Assembly (NCBI RefSeq): GCF_051027545.1
Contig: NZ_CP194902.1
Coordinates: forward strand, 3,100,001 to 3,164,000
Source of the DNA: Methylocaldum sp002005105
GTDB lineage: Bacteria > Pseudomonadota > Gammaproteobacteria > Methylococcales > Methylococcaceae
Reading direction: 5' to 3'
Length of the DNA stretch: 64,000 nucleotides
How positions within the stretch are numbered: position 1 is the first letter of the stretch; every line of letters starts with the position of its first letter. Positions 36,588 through 45,822 of the stretch are shown piece after piece. The notes beneath the pieces were generated by a model. That model was not told where the DNA came from. It saw only the letters and a list, made by a program, of their open reading frames with translations, and searched no databases. A program made the position numbers and the translations under genes.

Positions 36588-37229
36588 ATGCCTAAAAAGT
36601 TTTTTAAGCGCTACTTGCCGGACCCGAAAAAAGTAAAGGAAATTAAATCGCTGGAGTTTTTGGGGGATAAGCTTCACTCGCCGAATTTATGGCATCTGAA
36701 CCGTCGGTCGGTATCACGGGCTTTTGCCATAGGGCTATGGGCCATGTATACCCCGCCATTGCCCTGGCAACAAATCATCGCCGCGGTTTTGGCGATCTAT
36801 TTCAATGCCAATTTACCTATCGCCGTGGCCTTGGTCTGGATTACCAATCCGCTGACCTGGGTGCCGATGTATTACTTCGCCTACAAGGTAGGCGCGCTTG
36901 TTATGGGACAAGCAGCTTTCGACTTCGATCAGTTCTCGGAACTGTTCACCATAGAAAAAGCATTGGAGTTAGGGGCACCCTTGCTGATTGGTTGCGCCAT
37001 TCTGATGCACCTCGGGGCCGTCCTAGGCTATTTCGGCATACTTTTCATGTGGCGGCGATCCGTGCGACATCAGGTGGAATTGAGAAAGTTCCGCAATGCG
37101 GAATTGAGTACGGCCATTATGGTCCGGGAAAGCTACGCGTCGTACAAGAAGTTCCTGGAACACCGGCACAAGCATCAGAACGATCGATTGATCGGAGCAG
37201 CGAAGCCTGTCGCGAAGAAAGCAGGCTAA
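36588..37229 (+). CDS. DUF2062 domain membrane protein
   Basis: 213 residues. The DUF2062 core shows SRAFAIGLWAMYTPPLPWQQIIAAVLA and ALVWITNPLTWVPMYYFAYKVGA, with three or four membrane helices and a charged C terminus. In gammaproteobacteria such genes often sit between comEC and lolCDE, as here. No function established. Confidence 0.85.
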   Translation: MPKKFFKRYLPDPKKVKEIKSLEFLGDKLHSPNLWHLNRRSVSRAFAIGLWAMYTPPLPWQQIIAAVLAIYFNANLPIAVALVWITNPLTWVPMYYFAYKVGALVMGQAAFDFDQFSELFTIEKALELGAPLLIGCAILMHLGAVLGYFGILFMWRRSVRHQVELRKFRNAELSTAIMVRESYASYKKFLEHRHKHQNDRLIGAAKPVAKKAG

Positions 37230-37948
37230 TCGTAATGCTGCTTTAGGCGGACGGGTTCGGATAGGTTTTCCGGCTTGACGATCCGTCCGTCTTCCAAATG
37301 CAATATCGTGTCCATCCGCTGAGCCAAAGACGGATCGTGAGTGACGACTAGGAAACTCACCCCGTTTTCTTGGTTCAGCTCCAGCATGAGTTGATACACC
37401 TGTTCCGCGGTTTTTCGATCCAGATTTCCGGTCGGTTCGTCAGCCAAAACGCACTTTGGTTTCGTGACCAGCGCGCGGGCGACGGCTGCGCGCTGGCGTT
37501 CGCCGCCCGATAATTCTCCGGGTTTATGCTCCAGGCGTTTGCCGAGTCCGACCCGCTCCAACATCGAAGCCGCGCGCTTTCTTGCTTCATGTATCGGCAG
37601 CTTCGCGATCAAAAGCGGCATGGCGACGTTTTCCAGTACCGTGAATTCACCCAGCAGGTGGTGGAATTGATAGACGAATCCAAGCACCCGGTTACGCAGT
37701 TGGGCGAGCTTGCGTTCGTTCAGTGTTCCCAGGTCCACGCCGTCCAGTTGGACTTGCCCTCGGGTTGGCGCGTCTAGACCCCCGAGTAAGTGCAAAAGCG
37801 TGCTTTTGCCCGAGCCGGACGCTCCCATAATGGCGACCTGCTGTCCCGGTTCGACGGAAAGCGTTATGCCCTGCAACACATCGACGCTCAGATTGCCTTG
37901 GGCATAACGCTTGTGCAGATCGCGGCACTGCAGCACCGGCTTATTCAT
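37226..37948 (-). CDS. lolD: Lipoprotein-releasing ABC transporter ATPase
   Basis: 240 residues: Walker A GASGSGKST, signature LSGGERQRAAVARAL, Walker B CVLADEPTGNLD. It powers extraction of outer-membrane lipoproteins from the inner membrane together with LolC/LolE, handing them to LolA. It overlaps the upstream permease gene by 8 bases and the DUF2062 gene by 4 bases at the 3' end (convergent). Confidence 0.95.
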   Translation of the reverse strand: MNKPVLQCRDLHKRYAQGNLSVDVLQGITLSVEPGQQVAIMGASGSGKSTLLHLLGGLDAPTRGQVQLDGVDLGTLNERKLAQLRNRVLGFVYQFHHLLGEFTVLENVAMPLLIAKLPIHEARKRAASMLERVGLGKRLEHKPGELSGGERQRAAVARALVTKPKCVLADEPTGNLDRKTAEQVYQLMLELNQENGVSFLVVTHDPSLAQRMDTILHLEDGRIVKPENLSEPVRLKQHYD

Positions 37949-39188
37949 AACGGAGTTCCTCGGCGGGCTTGATGCGAGATGCCTGCCAGGCCGGATAGAT
38001 CGTCGCCAGGATGGAAAGCAGGAAGGCCATGCCGGTAATCCGGTACACGTCGGACCAGATCAGTTTCGACGGCAGCTCGCTGATGTAGTAAACGTCGGCC
38101 GACAGGAAATGAACGCCGAACAACCGCTCGATCGCCGGTACGATGGTTTCCACATTCCACGCCAATAAGACTCCGCCGACACCGCCCAGCAAGGTGCCGA
38201 ACGTACCGATGACCGTACCGAGCACGATAAATATTCCCATGACTTCGAGTGGAGTCATGCCCTGGGTTCGGAGGATCGCGATATCCGAACGCTTGTCGGT
38301 GACCACCATAACTAGTGTGGAGACGATGTTGAAAGCGGCAACCGCGACGATGAGCAGGAGAATGATGAACATCACCCGCTTTTCGGTTTGTATGGCTTTG
38401 AAGAAGTTGCTGTGCGACTGCGTCCAGTCGGCAATCTGATAGCGCCCATCGAGTTTGGGGCCAAGGTCCCGCGCCACTCGCTGCGCGTAAAATACGTCGT
38501 CCAGCTTGAGTCTAAGCCCCGATATGGCGTCATCGAGGCGAAACAGCTTGGCGGCGTCTTCCAGCTGAATCAGCGCCAGATTCCGGTCGTACTCATACAT
38601 CCCGACCTGGAAAACTCCGACTACCGTAAAGCGCTTGAGGCGCGGCAGAATGCCGGCGGGTGTTGCCGTAAGTTGCGGGGTGATGACGGTCACCTTGTCG
38701 CCGGTGAGGACACCCAGATAATCAGCCAGCTCAGAACCGAGAATAATGCCGAATTCGCCGGGTTTGAGCGCTTCGAGGTGGCCTTCCACGATGCGGTTGG
38801 CGACCTCGGACACGCGCGGTTCGTAGTCGGTCATGATGCCGCGCAGCATCACGCCGCTAACTCGGCGGTCCGAGTTGAGCATGGCTTGACCTTCGATATA
38901 AGGTGCCCAGCCTAGAATACGGGAGTCTTGTTCGAGCGGGGGTTCAAGCGAGCGCCAGTTCCGCAGTTGGCCATCCAAGCCGGAGATGGAGGCATGCGAA
39001 GTCATGCCCAGTATGCGTTCGCGAAGTTCCGCTTCGAATCCGTTCATTACTGACAGTACTGTAATCAAGGCGGTGACGCCCAAGGCGATGCCCAGAACCG
39101 AAGTGAAGGTAATGAACGAAATGAAGCGCGTGCGCCGCTTAGCCCGCGTATAGCGCAGACCGATGAAAAAGATCAGTGGCTTAAACAT
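37941..39188 (-). CDS. Lipoprotein-releasing permease LolC/LolE family
   Basis: 415 residues with one N-terminal helix (FITFTSVLGIALGVTALITVLSVMNGFE), a large periplasmic domain and three C-terminal helices (FIILLLIVAVAAFNIVSTLVMVV and two more). The SVMNGFE motif is that of LolC/LolE. Only one permease is present, so it may be a LolF-type subunit that forms homodimers, as proposed for bacteria lacking separate LolC and LolE. Upstream lies fur. Confidence 0.9.
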   Translation of the reverse strand: MFKPLIFFIGLRYTRAKRRTRFISFITFTSVLGIALGVTALITVLSVMNGFEAELRERILGMTSHASISGLDGQLRNWRSLEPPLEQDSRILGWAPYIEGQAMLNSDRRVSGVMLRGIMTDYEPRVSEVANRIVEGHLEALKPGEFGIILGSELADYLGVLTGDKVTVITPQLTATPAGILPRLKRFTVVGVFQVGMYEYDRNLALIQLEDAAKLFRLDDAISGLRLKLDDVFYAQRVARDLGPKLDGRYQIADWTQSHSNFFKAIQTEKRVMFIILLLIVAVAAFNIVSTLVMVVTDKRSDIAILRTQGMTPLEVMGIFIVLGTVIGTFGTLLGGVGGVLLAWNVETIVPAIERLFGVHFLSADVYYISELPSKLIWSDVYRITGMAFLLSILATIYPAWQASRIKPAEELRYE

Positions 39189-39252
39189 GCGCCGATATCG
39201 ACCGGGCTCCGCAAAAAGTGAGCTTCATGGGGAAAAAGAAGGTTGTCGGGAA

Positions 39253-39684
39253 TCAGAGAGGCGATTGGCCCTTTTGGCAATCCATGCAGATGCCGTAGAG
39301 ACAGAGCGAATGATCCGTCAGCTTAAAATGCTTCTCGTTTGCTATTTCGTTTTGGCGGCGCTCGATGAACTCGTCGCTGAATTCTTCGACTCGGCCGCAC
39401 TTGACGCATACGATGTGATCGTGATGCTCGCCGCGGTTTAGCTCGAAGATCGAGTTTCCGCCTTCGAAATGATGGCGTTTGACCAAGCCCGCCGCCTCGA
39501 ATTGGGTCAGGACTCGGTAAACTGTGGCCAAGCCGATTTCTTCACCCTCGCTGAGCAGCGACTTGTAGACTTCTTCCGCTGTCAGGTGTCGATCCGATCC
39601 GCTACGGTTCTCCAGCATCTCTAGAATCTTGACGCGCGGGAGAGTCACTTTAAGCCCGGCGTTTCGTATGTCTTGACTTTCCAA
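39253..39684 (-). CDS. fur: Ferric uptake regulator
   Basis: 143 residues. Winged-helix DNA-binding half (GLKVTLPRVKILEML, LATVYRVLTQFEAAGLV) and metal-binding half with HHDHIVCVKCGRVEEF and CLYGICMDC. It represses iron genes when Fe(II) is bound. The Fur boxes at 1508 and 31377 are plausible targets. It is divergent from bamE, an arrangement common in gammaproteobacteria. Confidence 0.97.
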   Translation of the reverse strand: MESQDIRNAGLKVTLPRVKILEMLENRSGSDRHLTAEEVYKSLLSEGEEIGLATVYRVLTQFEAAGLVKRHHFEGGNSIFELNRGEHHDHIVCVKCGRVEEFSDEFIERRQNEIANEKHFKLTDHSLCLYGICMDCQKGQSPL

Positions 39685-39762
39685 AGCGGCAACCTACGCA
39701 GTGTTTTAACTCTGTCGATCGAGTATGATTGGACGTTGGGTCCGATTCTCCGCAATCATAAC

Positions 39763-40215
39763 ATGCCGAAGCGTTTCATCGTAATAACCTACTGCCTGAC
39801 TCTGTTTTTAGCCGGCTGTTCCACCGAAAAGCTTAAAGAGTCCCTACCTGGGGTGTACCGGCTCGACATCCATCAGGGCAATATCGTTTCTCAGCAAATG
39901 GTGGATCAACTTCGGCCCGGTATGACCAAGCGGCAAGTGGCATTCATCATGGGTACGCCACTGGTCGTCGATCCTTTCCACGACGATCGCTGGGACTATA
40001 TCTATTCCAACGAGCCCGGTGGCAAGCAACGGATGCAGAAGCGGATTACCCTGGTTTTCGACAAGGATGAATTGATCGGGCTTCAGGGTGACTTCCGACC
40101 GGGCAACCTTCCCGAGATTGAACCCGGCAAGGATGTGACGATCGATATCCCGAAGATCGAGCGCGAGAAAAGCTTGTGGGAAAAGATCACGGGTTTGTTC
40201 CGAAAAGGCGATTAG
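39763..40215 (+). CDS. bamE: Outer-membrane assembly lipoprotein BamE
   Basis: 150 residues. Signal peptide with lipobox LAGC, then the SmpA/OmlA domain (QQMVDQLRPGMTKRQVAFIMGTP, DDRWDYIYS). Part of the BAM complex that inserts beta-barrel proteins. The start at 39763 is chosen because the signal peptide begins there (MPKRFIVITYCLTLFLAGC); the longer frame from 39673 has no signal. Confidence 0.95.
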   Translation: MPKRFIVITYCLTLFLAGCSTEKLKESLPGVYRLDIHQGNIVSQQMVDQLRPGMTKRQVAFIMGTPLVVDPFHDDRWDYIYSNEPGGKQRMQKRITLVFDKDELIGLQGDFRPGNLPEIEPGKDVTIDIPKIEREKSLWEKITGLFRKGD

Positions 40216-40244
40216 TAGAGTGCGAGGAGTCTCGGTCCGCGGTT

Positions 40245-40514
40245 CTACTTCTTCGCTGCCCGCGCGCGCCGAGCTTCTTTGGGGTCGGCGATCAAGGGGC
40301 GATAAATCTCCACTCGGTCGCCCGGCTTTATCGGTTGGTCGATGGAGCAGACCTTGCTGAAAATTCCAATCTTGTCCTTTGTCAGGTCGATCTCCGGGAA
40401 ACGGTCCAGGATACCTGATGCGGCGATGGCGGTTTCCGCTGTCGCATTTTCCGGTACGTTCACGGTGAGAATGACCTGTACATCCGGTTTCGCGTAAGCG
40501 ACTTCGACTTTCAT
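40245..40514 (-). CDS. RnfH family protein
   Basis: 89 residues with a ubiquitin-like beta-grasp fold (VEVAYAKPDVQVILTVNVPENATAETAI, GIFSKVCSIDQPIKPGDRVEIYRPL). The family is widespread beside smpB, ratA and bamE; its role is unknown. ratA, often its partner, is not seen in this window. Confidence 0.9.
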   Translation of the reverse strand: MKVEVAYAKPDVQVILTVNVPENATAETAIAASGILDRFPEIDLTKDKIGIFSKVCSIDQPIKPGDRVEIYRPLIADPKEARRARAAKK

Positions 40515-40545
40515 TTCTTTTGCTGCTTGTCCGATCTTTACCGAA

Positions 40546-41898
40546 TCAAATCACGCCGACGGCGCTAAGGGTGACGAGGGCGACAGCCAAGGGAGAAACG
40601 TAGCGAATAGTAAAACGCCAATAGTTATAAGCCGACCCCATTTCGAGCTCCGTTTCCGAGGTCTCGCGCCTCATGATCCAGCCGGCAAATAAGGCAACCA
40701 AGATGCCGCCAACGGGCAACATGATATTGGCCGTGAGAAAATCCACGAGCTCGAAGAAATTCTTGCCGAACCAGGTATTTCCGGACCATAGATTGAACGA
40801 AAATACGGTTCCGAGCCCAAGTAGCCAGCAGCCTAGTCCGCTCCAAAGACAGGCCTTCTCGCGGCTCATCGCCTGGTTTTCGGACAGCCAGGCCACGGCG
40901 GGTTCGATCAAGGCAATCGCGGAAGTAATCGCCGCAAAAAATACGAGAACGAAAAACAATACCCCGAACAGTGAACCGCCGGGCATTTGGCCGAAGGCGA
41001 TGGGCAGCGTCTGAAAAATCAGGCCGGGGCCCATGGTCGGCTCCAAGTGGTTGGCGAATACGATTGGAAAAATGGCGACACCCGCCAATAAAGCCACTAG
41101 GGTGTCCGCGGAGGCGACAAAAATGGTAGACCGCGAAATCGAAACATGATCAGGGAGATATGAGCCGTAGATCATGATTGCGCCCATGCCCAATCCGAGA
41201 GAGAAAAAGGCCTGCCCCATCGCGACCAGCACGCTCTCGCCGTTGATGCGGCTGAAATCCGGCTTGAACAGGAACGACATTCCCTGGCCGAATCCGTCGG
41301 AACTCATCGCATAACCGTCCAGGAGTATGAGCATGATGAACAAGCCCGGCATCATGAAGCGCGTCGCTCGCTCCAGTCCGCCGCTGACGCCGCGGCTGAC
41401 GATGAGCATCGTGGCGGCCATGAAGACAGTGTGCCAGATAAACTGAATTTCCGGAGCGCTTTTGAGGTCGTCGAATACCCGTGCGGCGGTTTCGGCGCTG
41501 ATATGGCTCATGTAGCCGCTGTTCATCTTCAAGATGTAGACCATCGACCAGCCGGCGATGACCGAGTAATAGGACAGAATCAGGAAGCCCGACAACACGC
41601 CGAGCCAACCGGCATAGTGCCAGGCAGGATCGGCTTTCGCTTCCTGTGCCAGCGACAACATGGTATTGATAGGATTTTGCCGACCGCGGCGCCCCAGCAT
41701 GGTCTCTGCGATCATGATCGGAATACCGATGGCAGCGACGCATAAGAGGTAAACCGCGACGAACGCTCCGCCTCCGTTTTCGCCGGCCAGATAGGGAAAC
41801 TTCCAGATATTCCCGAGGCCTATGGCCGAACCGCTTGCAGCCAGAACGAACGCCAAGCGCGATGACCATTGGTTGTGCAGAAAACGTTGATCGGTCAT
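40546..41898 (-). CDS. Sodium-dependent transporter (NSS/SNF family)
   Basis: 450 residues with about 11-12 helices. The family signature near the N terminus (AASGSAIGLGNIWKFPYLAGENGGGAFV) covers the sodium and substrate sites of LeuT-like transporters. It probably imports an amino acid or related amine with Na+; the substrate cannot be read. It lies between rnfH and smpB, where ratA often stands in other species. Confidence 0.92.
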   Translation of the reverse strand: MTDQRFLHNQWSSRLAFVLAASGSAIGLGNIWKFPYLAGENGGGAFVAVYLLCVAAIGIPIMIAETMLGRRGRQNPINTMLSLAQEAKADPAWHYAGWLGVLSGFLILSYYSVIAGWSMVYILKMNSGYMSHISAETAARVFDDLKSAPEIQFIWHTVFMAATMLIVSRGVSGGLERATRFMMPGLFIMLILLDGYAMSSDGFGQGMSFLFKPDFSRINGESVLVAMGQAFFSLGLGMGAIMIYGSYLPDHVSISRSTIFVASADTLVALLAGVAIFPIVFANHLEPTMGPGLIFQTLPIAFGQMPGGSLFGVLFFVLVFFAAITSAIALIEPAVAWLSENQAMSREKACLWSGLGCWLLGLGTVFSFNLWSGNTWFGKNFFELVDFLTANIMLPVGGILVALFAGWIMRRETSETELEMGSAYNYWRFTIRYVSPLAVALVTLSAVGVI

Positions 41899-42005
41899 GT
41901 GTTCTCCGAATTATTATGCTGAGCCAATCGAAGGTCCGGGCAATCCGAGGTTGGGGTAAAATAACAAGATTTTTCCATCGAGTCAGGCAATTTAGTTTTA
42001 AGTAC

Positions 42006-42485
42006 ATGGCCGCAAAGAAAAACAAGGATACAGCCGGAAGTGGCACCATCGCTCTCAACCGGCAAGCCACGCACGAGTATTTCATCGAGGAGCGCTACGA
42101 GGCGGGACTAGTCCTGCAAGGGTGGGAGGTGAAAAGCTTGCGTGCGGGAAGGGCGCAGCTGAAGGAGAGTTATGTCACGCTGAAAAACGGCGAAGCCTGG
42201 CTGCTCGGAGCACATATTTCTCCGCTGGCTTCTGCCTCCACCCATGTCACACCCGATCCCATCCGAACCCGGAAGCTGCTCCTGCATCGTCGAGAATTGA
42301 GCAAGCTCATCGGTCATGTGGAACGCAAAGGTTATACTTTAATTCCGCTCGCGCTGTATTGGAAAAGCGGACGTGCCAAGCTGGAAATCGGTTTAGCGAG
42401 AGGTAAGAAGCAGCACGATAAGCGTGCCGCCGAAAAGGAAAGGGACTGGCAGCGCGAGAAGCAGCGCGTATTGAAGCAGCGCTGA
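42006..42485 (+). CDS. smpB: SsrA-binding protein
   Basis: 159 residues. OB-fold protein that delivers tmRNA to stalled ribosomes: NRQATHEYFIEERYEAGLVLQGWEVKSLRAGRAQL at the N terminus and the basic tail KKQHDKRAAEKERDWQREKQR. ATG 42006 gives the usual length. Its RNA partner ssrA lies at 28974-29332. Confidence 0.97.
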   Translation: MAAKKNKDTAGSGTIALNRQATHEYFIEERYEAGLVLQGWEVKSLRAGRAQLKESYVTLKNGEAWLLGAHISPLASASTHVTPDPIRTRKLLLHRRELSKLIGHVERKGYTLIPLALYWKSGRAKLEIGLARGKKQHDKRAAEKERDWQREKQRVLKQR

Positions 42486-42601
42486 GACTGAATTTTTGGA
42501 TCTGGCCTCTCCTGCCCAGCGGGTTGCCTCAGGAGTGAATTTCCGGCTGCCCCGTGCAGATTTGGCAAAAATCACGCATTCAGAAGAATTTGACGATAAC
42601 G

Positions 42602-43855
42602 ATGCATTGGATTGAGCACAATCACCTCTTGGTCTTGGCTTTATTGGTCTTGGCGACTGGCTTTTCCTTCGCTCATCGAGCGGAGGCCGGTCCTTATGCG
42701 GCGCTGGTGGTGGAAGTCGAATCCGAGCGTCCACTGTTCGAGCGGAATGCCGACGAGTTGAGGCATCCGGCATCGCTCACCAAGATGATGACGCTTTATC
42801 TGGTCTTCGAAGCTTTGGCTAACGGACGCCTTTCTTCCGATACCCTATTTCGGGCGTCCCGGTTTGCGGTTCTTCGTCCCCCGTCGCGATTGGGGTTGAA
42901 ATCAGGCGATACGATCACGGTCGAGCAAGGCATATTGGCTTTGGTAACCCGGTCCGCAAATGATGCGGCGGCGGTGATCGCCGAAGGAATGGCCGGTTCC
43001 GAGTCCGCGTTCGCGCAGCTGATGACCGAGAAAGCTCGCGAGCTGGGCATGGAGCGCACCGTCTACCGGAATGCGTCCGGCTTGCCCGATCCCAATCAAG
43101 TCACGACGGCTTGGGACCAGTTCCGGCTCGGGAAGTCCCTGTACAAACATTTTCCCCAGTACTATCCCTACTTCTCTACGACCCAGTTCCAGTTCGAGGG
43201 CCGTAGCTTTCATAATCACAACCATCTCCTGAAAAACTATCCGGGAACGGACGGGATCAAGACCGGGTTCGTCAATGCGTCCGGTTTTAACCTCGTTGCA
43301 TCGGCGCGGCGAGGCGGTCAACGGCTGATAGGGGTGGTTTTTGGCGGAACCAGCGCTTCGGCGAGGGATGCCCATATGCAGGATATACTCGACTACGGCT
43401 TTGCGCAGCTCAACGGATTGGAATACGAGGTGCGTACGGCCTCCTTTGACCAACCGGAACCGCCTGCTTTACTCTCGCGTCCAAAATTGCCTGAACGGTC
43501 GGTCGAGAAGTCGGGCGGAAAGAAAAACGTCAAGTTAGCGGGAGGCAACAGGCGCTCCGCCGATGAAGGAGATGGACGCGAGAAATCGGGCACCAATCGT
43601 GGAAAGCAGGCCTGGCACATTCGTGTGGGCACATTTTCCGCCGAAAAGCCGGCGGAACAGCGGCTGTCGAAGGCTTTGAAGCTCGCTCCATATCCGCTTC
43701 GTCATGCACGTGCAACGGTGACCGCGCGCTCACAGGGCAGAAAAAAGCTCTATCTGGCCATTTTCAACGGAATGACGAAGGAGGACGCAACCGCGGCCTG
43801 TCAGGCGCTCAAACGTAAACGCATAGAATGCGTTTCGGGGCGTTCGTCTAGGTGA
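42602..43855 (+). CDS. D-alanyl-D-alanine carboxypeptidase with SPOR domain
   Basis: 417 residues, exported by an N-terminal signal (LALLVLATGFSFAHRAEA). The penicillin-binding serine peptidase core has SLTK (nucleophile Ser), SAND and KTGF. A Lys/Arg-rich linker (about 300-335) leads to a SPOR domain (WHIRVGTFSAEKPAEQRL to the end) that binds denuded septal peptidoglycan. It trims the stem pentapeptide, probably at the division site. Confidence 0.92.
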   Translation: MHWIEHNHLLVLALLVLATGFSFAHRAEAGPYAALVVEVESERPLFERNADELRHPASLTKMMTLYLVFEALANGRLSSDTLFRASRFAVLRPPSRLGLKSGDTITVEQGILALVTRSANDAAAVIAEGMAGSESAFAQLMTEKARELGMERTVYRNASGLPDPNQVTTAWDQFRLGKSLYKHFPQYYPYFSTTQFQFEGRSFHNHNHLLKNYPGTDGIKTGFVNASGFNLVASARRGGQRLIGVVFGGTSASARDAHMQDILDYGFAQLNGLEYEVRTASFDQPEPPALLSRPKLPERSVEKSGGKKNVKLAGGNRRSADEGDGREKSGTNRGKQAWHIRVGTFSAEKPAEQRLSKALKLAPYPLRHARATVTARSQGRKKLYLAIFNGMTKEDATAACQALKRKRIECVSGRSSR

Positions 43856-43902
43856 GTCGACGCCGGTGCTTGTCATATTCGTGAAACGTTAACAGGGCGG
43901 GG

Positions 43903-44988
43903 ATGGCTAATTTGAACAAATGCATGGCAGTAGCCGGCATTCTCGCAGTCGGCTGGCTGATTTATTTATTGATGCCCATTTTGACGCCTTTTGTGGCCGG
44001 CGCGCTGATAGCCTACCTGAGCGATCCCCTTGCCGACCGTTTGGAAGCGCTCGGACTAAAACGTCAAAATGCCGTCATCGTCGTGTTTGCAGTCATTGTT
44101 TTAGTTATCGGTCTAGTGCTTCTGCTGATCATCCCAATGTTAGAGGAGCAGATCAGCCGGTTCATCGATAATCTCCCCGCATACACCCGCTGGTTTAAAA
44201 CGTCCGTTGTCCCTTGGGTGCAAAAACATTTAGGAGTCCGCATCAAGTTTGTCGATCTGGAACAGGTGGCCGGGGTTTTGAGCGGGCATTGGCAGCAGGC
44301 GGGAGGGGTGGCGACCACTGTGCTGTCCTCTTTGTCGCATTCCGGCGCCGTAGTCATCTCGTGGCTGATGAATCTGGTGCTGATTCCGGTGGTCATCTTT
44401 TATCTGCTGAGGGACTGGGATGACATAGTCGCCCGTGTCCACGATCTCTTGCCCCGTCGCTGGGCGCCGGTTGTCGTCATATTGGCGGAAGAATCGGATG
44501 AAGTGTTGAGTGCCGTGTTTCGAGGTCAGTTTGCGGTCATGGCCGCTCTGGGCACGATTTACAGTATCGGATTATGGCTGGCCGGACTGGACTTGGCGCT
44601 TCTTATCGGCATGTTTTCCGGGCTGATCAGTTTCATACCGTATGCGGGTTCCATCTCCGGCGTGGTGGCTGCATCGATAGCGGCGTTGGCACAATTCGGA
44701 GATTTGTGGTCGATCGTCCCGGTTTTGGCTGTATTCGGCGTAGGCCAAATGCTTGAGGGCGTTTGGTTAACCCCGTGGCTGATAGGAAATAAGATCGGAC
44801 TGCATCCCGTCGCGGTCATTTTTGCTGTTCTGGCGGGCGGTCAGCTGTTTGGTTTCCTAGGGGTGTTGCTCGCATTGCCCGTTGCTTCGGTAATCATGGT
44901 GATGATTCGGCATATTCATGGCTTTTATAAAATGAGCGATCTGTACGGCGACGACTCTTCTGAGGGAAATTCCGGACAGTTCGGCTGA
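43903..44988 (+). CDS. AI-2E family transporter (PerM-like)
   Basis: 361 residues with about eight membrane helices: GWLIYLLMPILTPFVAGALIAYL at the start and, toward the end, LISFIPYAGSISGV and the conserved QMLEGVWLTPWLIGNKIGLHPVAVIFAVLAGG. The family includes PerM and sodium/proton or quorum-signal exporters; substrate unknown. A second family member lies at 56524-57666. Confidence 0.9.
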   Translation: MANLNKCMAVAGILAVGWLIYLLMPILTPFVAGALIAYLSDPLADRLEALGLKRQNAVIVVFAVIVLVIGLVLLLIIPMLEEQISRFIDNLPAYTRWFKTSVVPWVQKHLGVRIKFVDLEQVAGVLSGHWQQAGGVATTVLSSLSHSGAVVISWLMNLVLIPVVIFYLLRDWDDIVARVHDLLPRRWAPVVVILAEESDEVLSAVFRGQFAVMAALGTIYSIGLWLAGLDLALLIGMFSGLISFIPYAGSISGVVAASIAALAQFGDLWSIVPVLAVFGVGQMLEGVWLTPWLIGNKIGLHPVAVIFAVLAGGQLFGFLGVLLALPVASVIMVMIRHIHGFYKMSDLYGDDSSEGNSGQFG

Positions 44989-45191
44989 TGAGCCGTGGAA
45001 ATACGGTTTTCGATGCGCAGGCTTAAATATCATTCATAGCTAATTAAGCCAAATTGGTGTATCATCCTGCGCCGCGGTGTACGGTGATATATCGGATCAG
45101 TTCAGGAAAACGGCTTTGGCAAAACAGGGTTTGTTGTCCGATTTGCCTGGTATCCGTGAGAACGAAAAACAGTAGTGTTGGAGGTTATGTA

Positions 45192-45638
45192 ATGATTTTT
45201 GCTAAGAAAGCGATGCTTGCTGTGGCGGGTGTGGCGATGCTGGCATCGGCCGCCGTTAACGCGGAGACGATCGAAGTAAAAGGCCAAGGTGTGAAATTCG
45301 CGCCCGAGTTTATTCACGCTAAAGTTGGCGATGTTATTTCGTTCCGCAATATGGCGACCCATTTCGTGGAGAGCGTAGAAGGCATGTGGCCGGAAGGGGC
45401 TCCGAAAATGCTGTCCGCTATGGGCGCCGATTACGACTATGCCGTCGAGAAAGAGGGTCTGTACGTCTTCAAATGTCCGCCGCACTGGGGTGCTCGCATG
45501 GGCGCCGTGATGGTAGTGGGCCAACCGGCTGATCTGGACGCTACGGTAGAAAAATACCTTCAGGTTGCCGATACCGTTAAAGAAGCGAAGCCTGCGAAAG
45601 GTCTTCTAACGAAATTCAAAGAGTCTGAGAAGAAATAA
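45192..45638 (+). CDS. Pseudoazurin-type blue copper protein
   Basis: 148 residues with signal peptide (MLAVAGVAMLASAAVNA). Cupredoxin fold with the copper ligands His in MATHFVES and Cys, His, Met in FKCPPHWGARM. Periplasmic electron carrier, commonly to nitrite or nitrous-oxide reductase; no such enzyme is in the window. ATG 45192 follows GGAGG at 7 bases. The neighbouring fnr gene would suit control by oxygen. Confidence 0.92.
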   Translation: MIFAKKAMLAVAGVAMLASAAVNAETIEVKGQGVKFAPEFIHAKVGDVISFRNMATHFVESVEGMWPEGAPKMLSAMGADYDYAVEKEGLYVFKCPPHWGARMGAVMVVGQPADLDATVEKYLQVADTVKEAKPAKGLLTKFKESEKK

Positions 45639-45662
45639 TTATCCTTTTTCAGTCTCTACTTA

Positions 45663-45698
45663 AAGGCGCGCCGAGTTCAGCTCTGCGCGCCTTTTTTC
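45663..45698 (+). terminator. Intrinsic terminator of the pseudoazurin gene
   Basis: AAGGCGCGC and GCGCGCCTT form a 9-bp stem around a 13-base loop, followed by a run of T (CTTTTTTCG). Confidence 0.9.
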
Positions 45699-45822
45699 GT
45701 TTAGGTCTTGTGAGGCGATATTTCTCTATGGGTTGCCGGCCGGTATCCCGTGGCGCTAGGGACATTGCCGTCCCGCGAAGATCCGAATTATTCGGGCTTG
45801 TTGAAAATGCGGTTAGGCTGAA

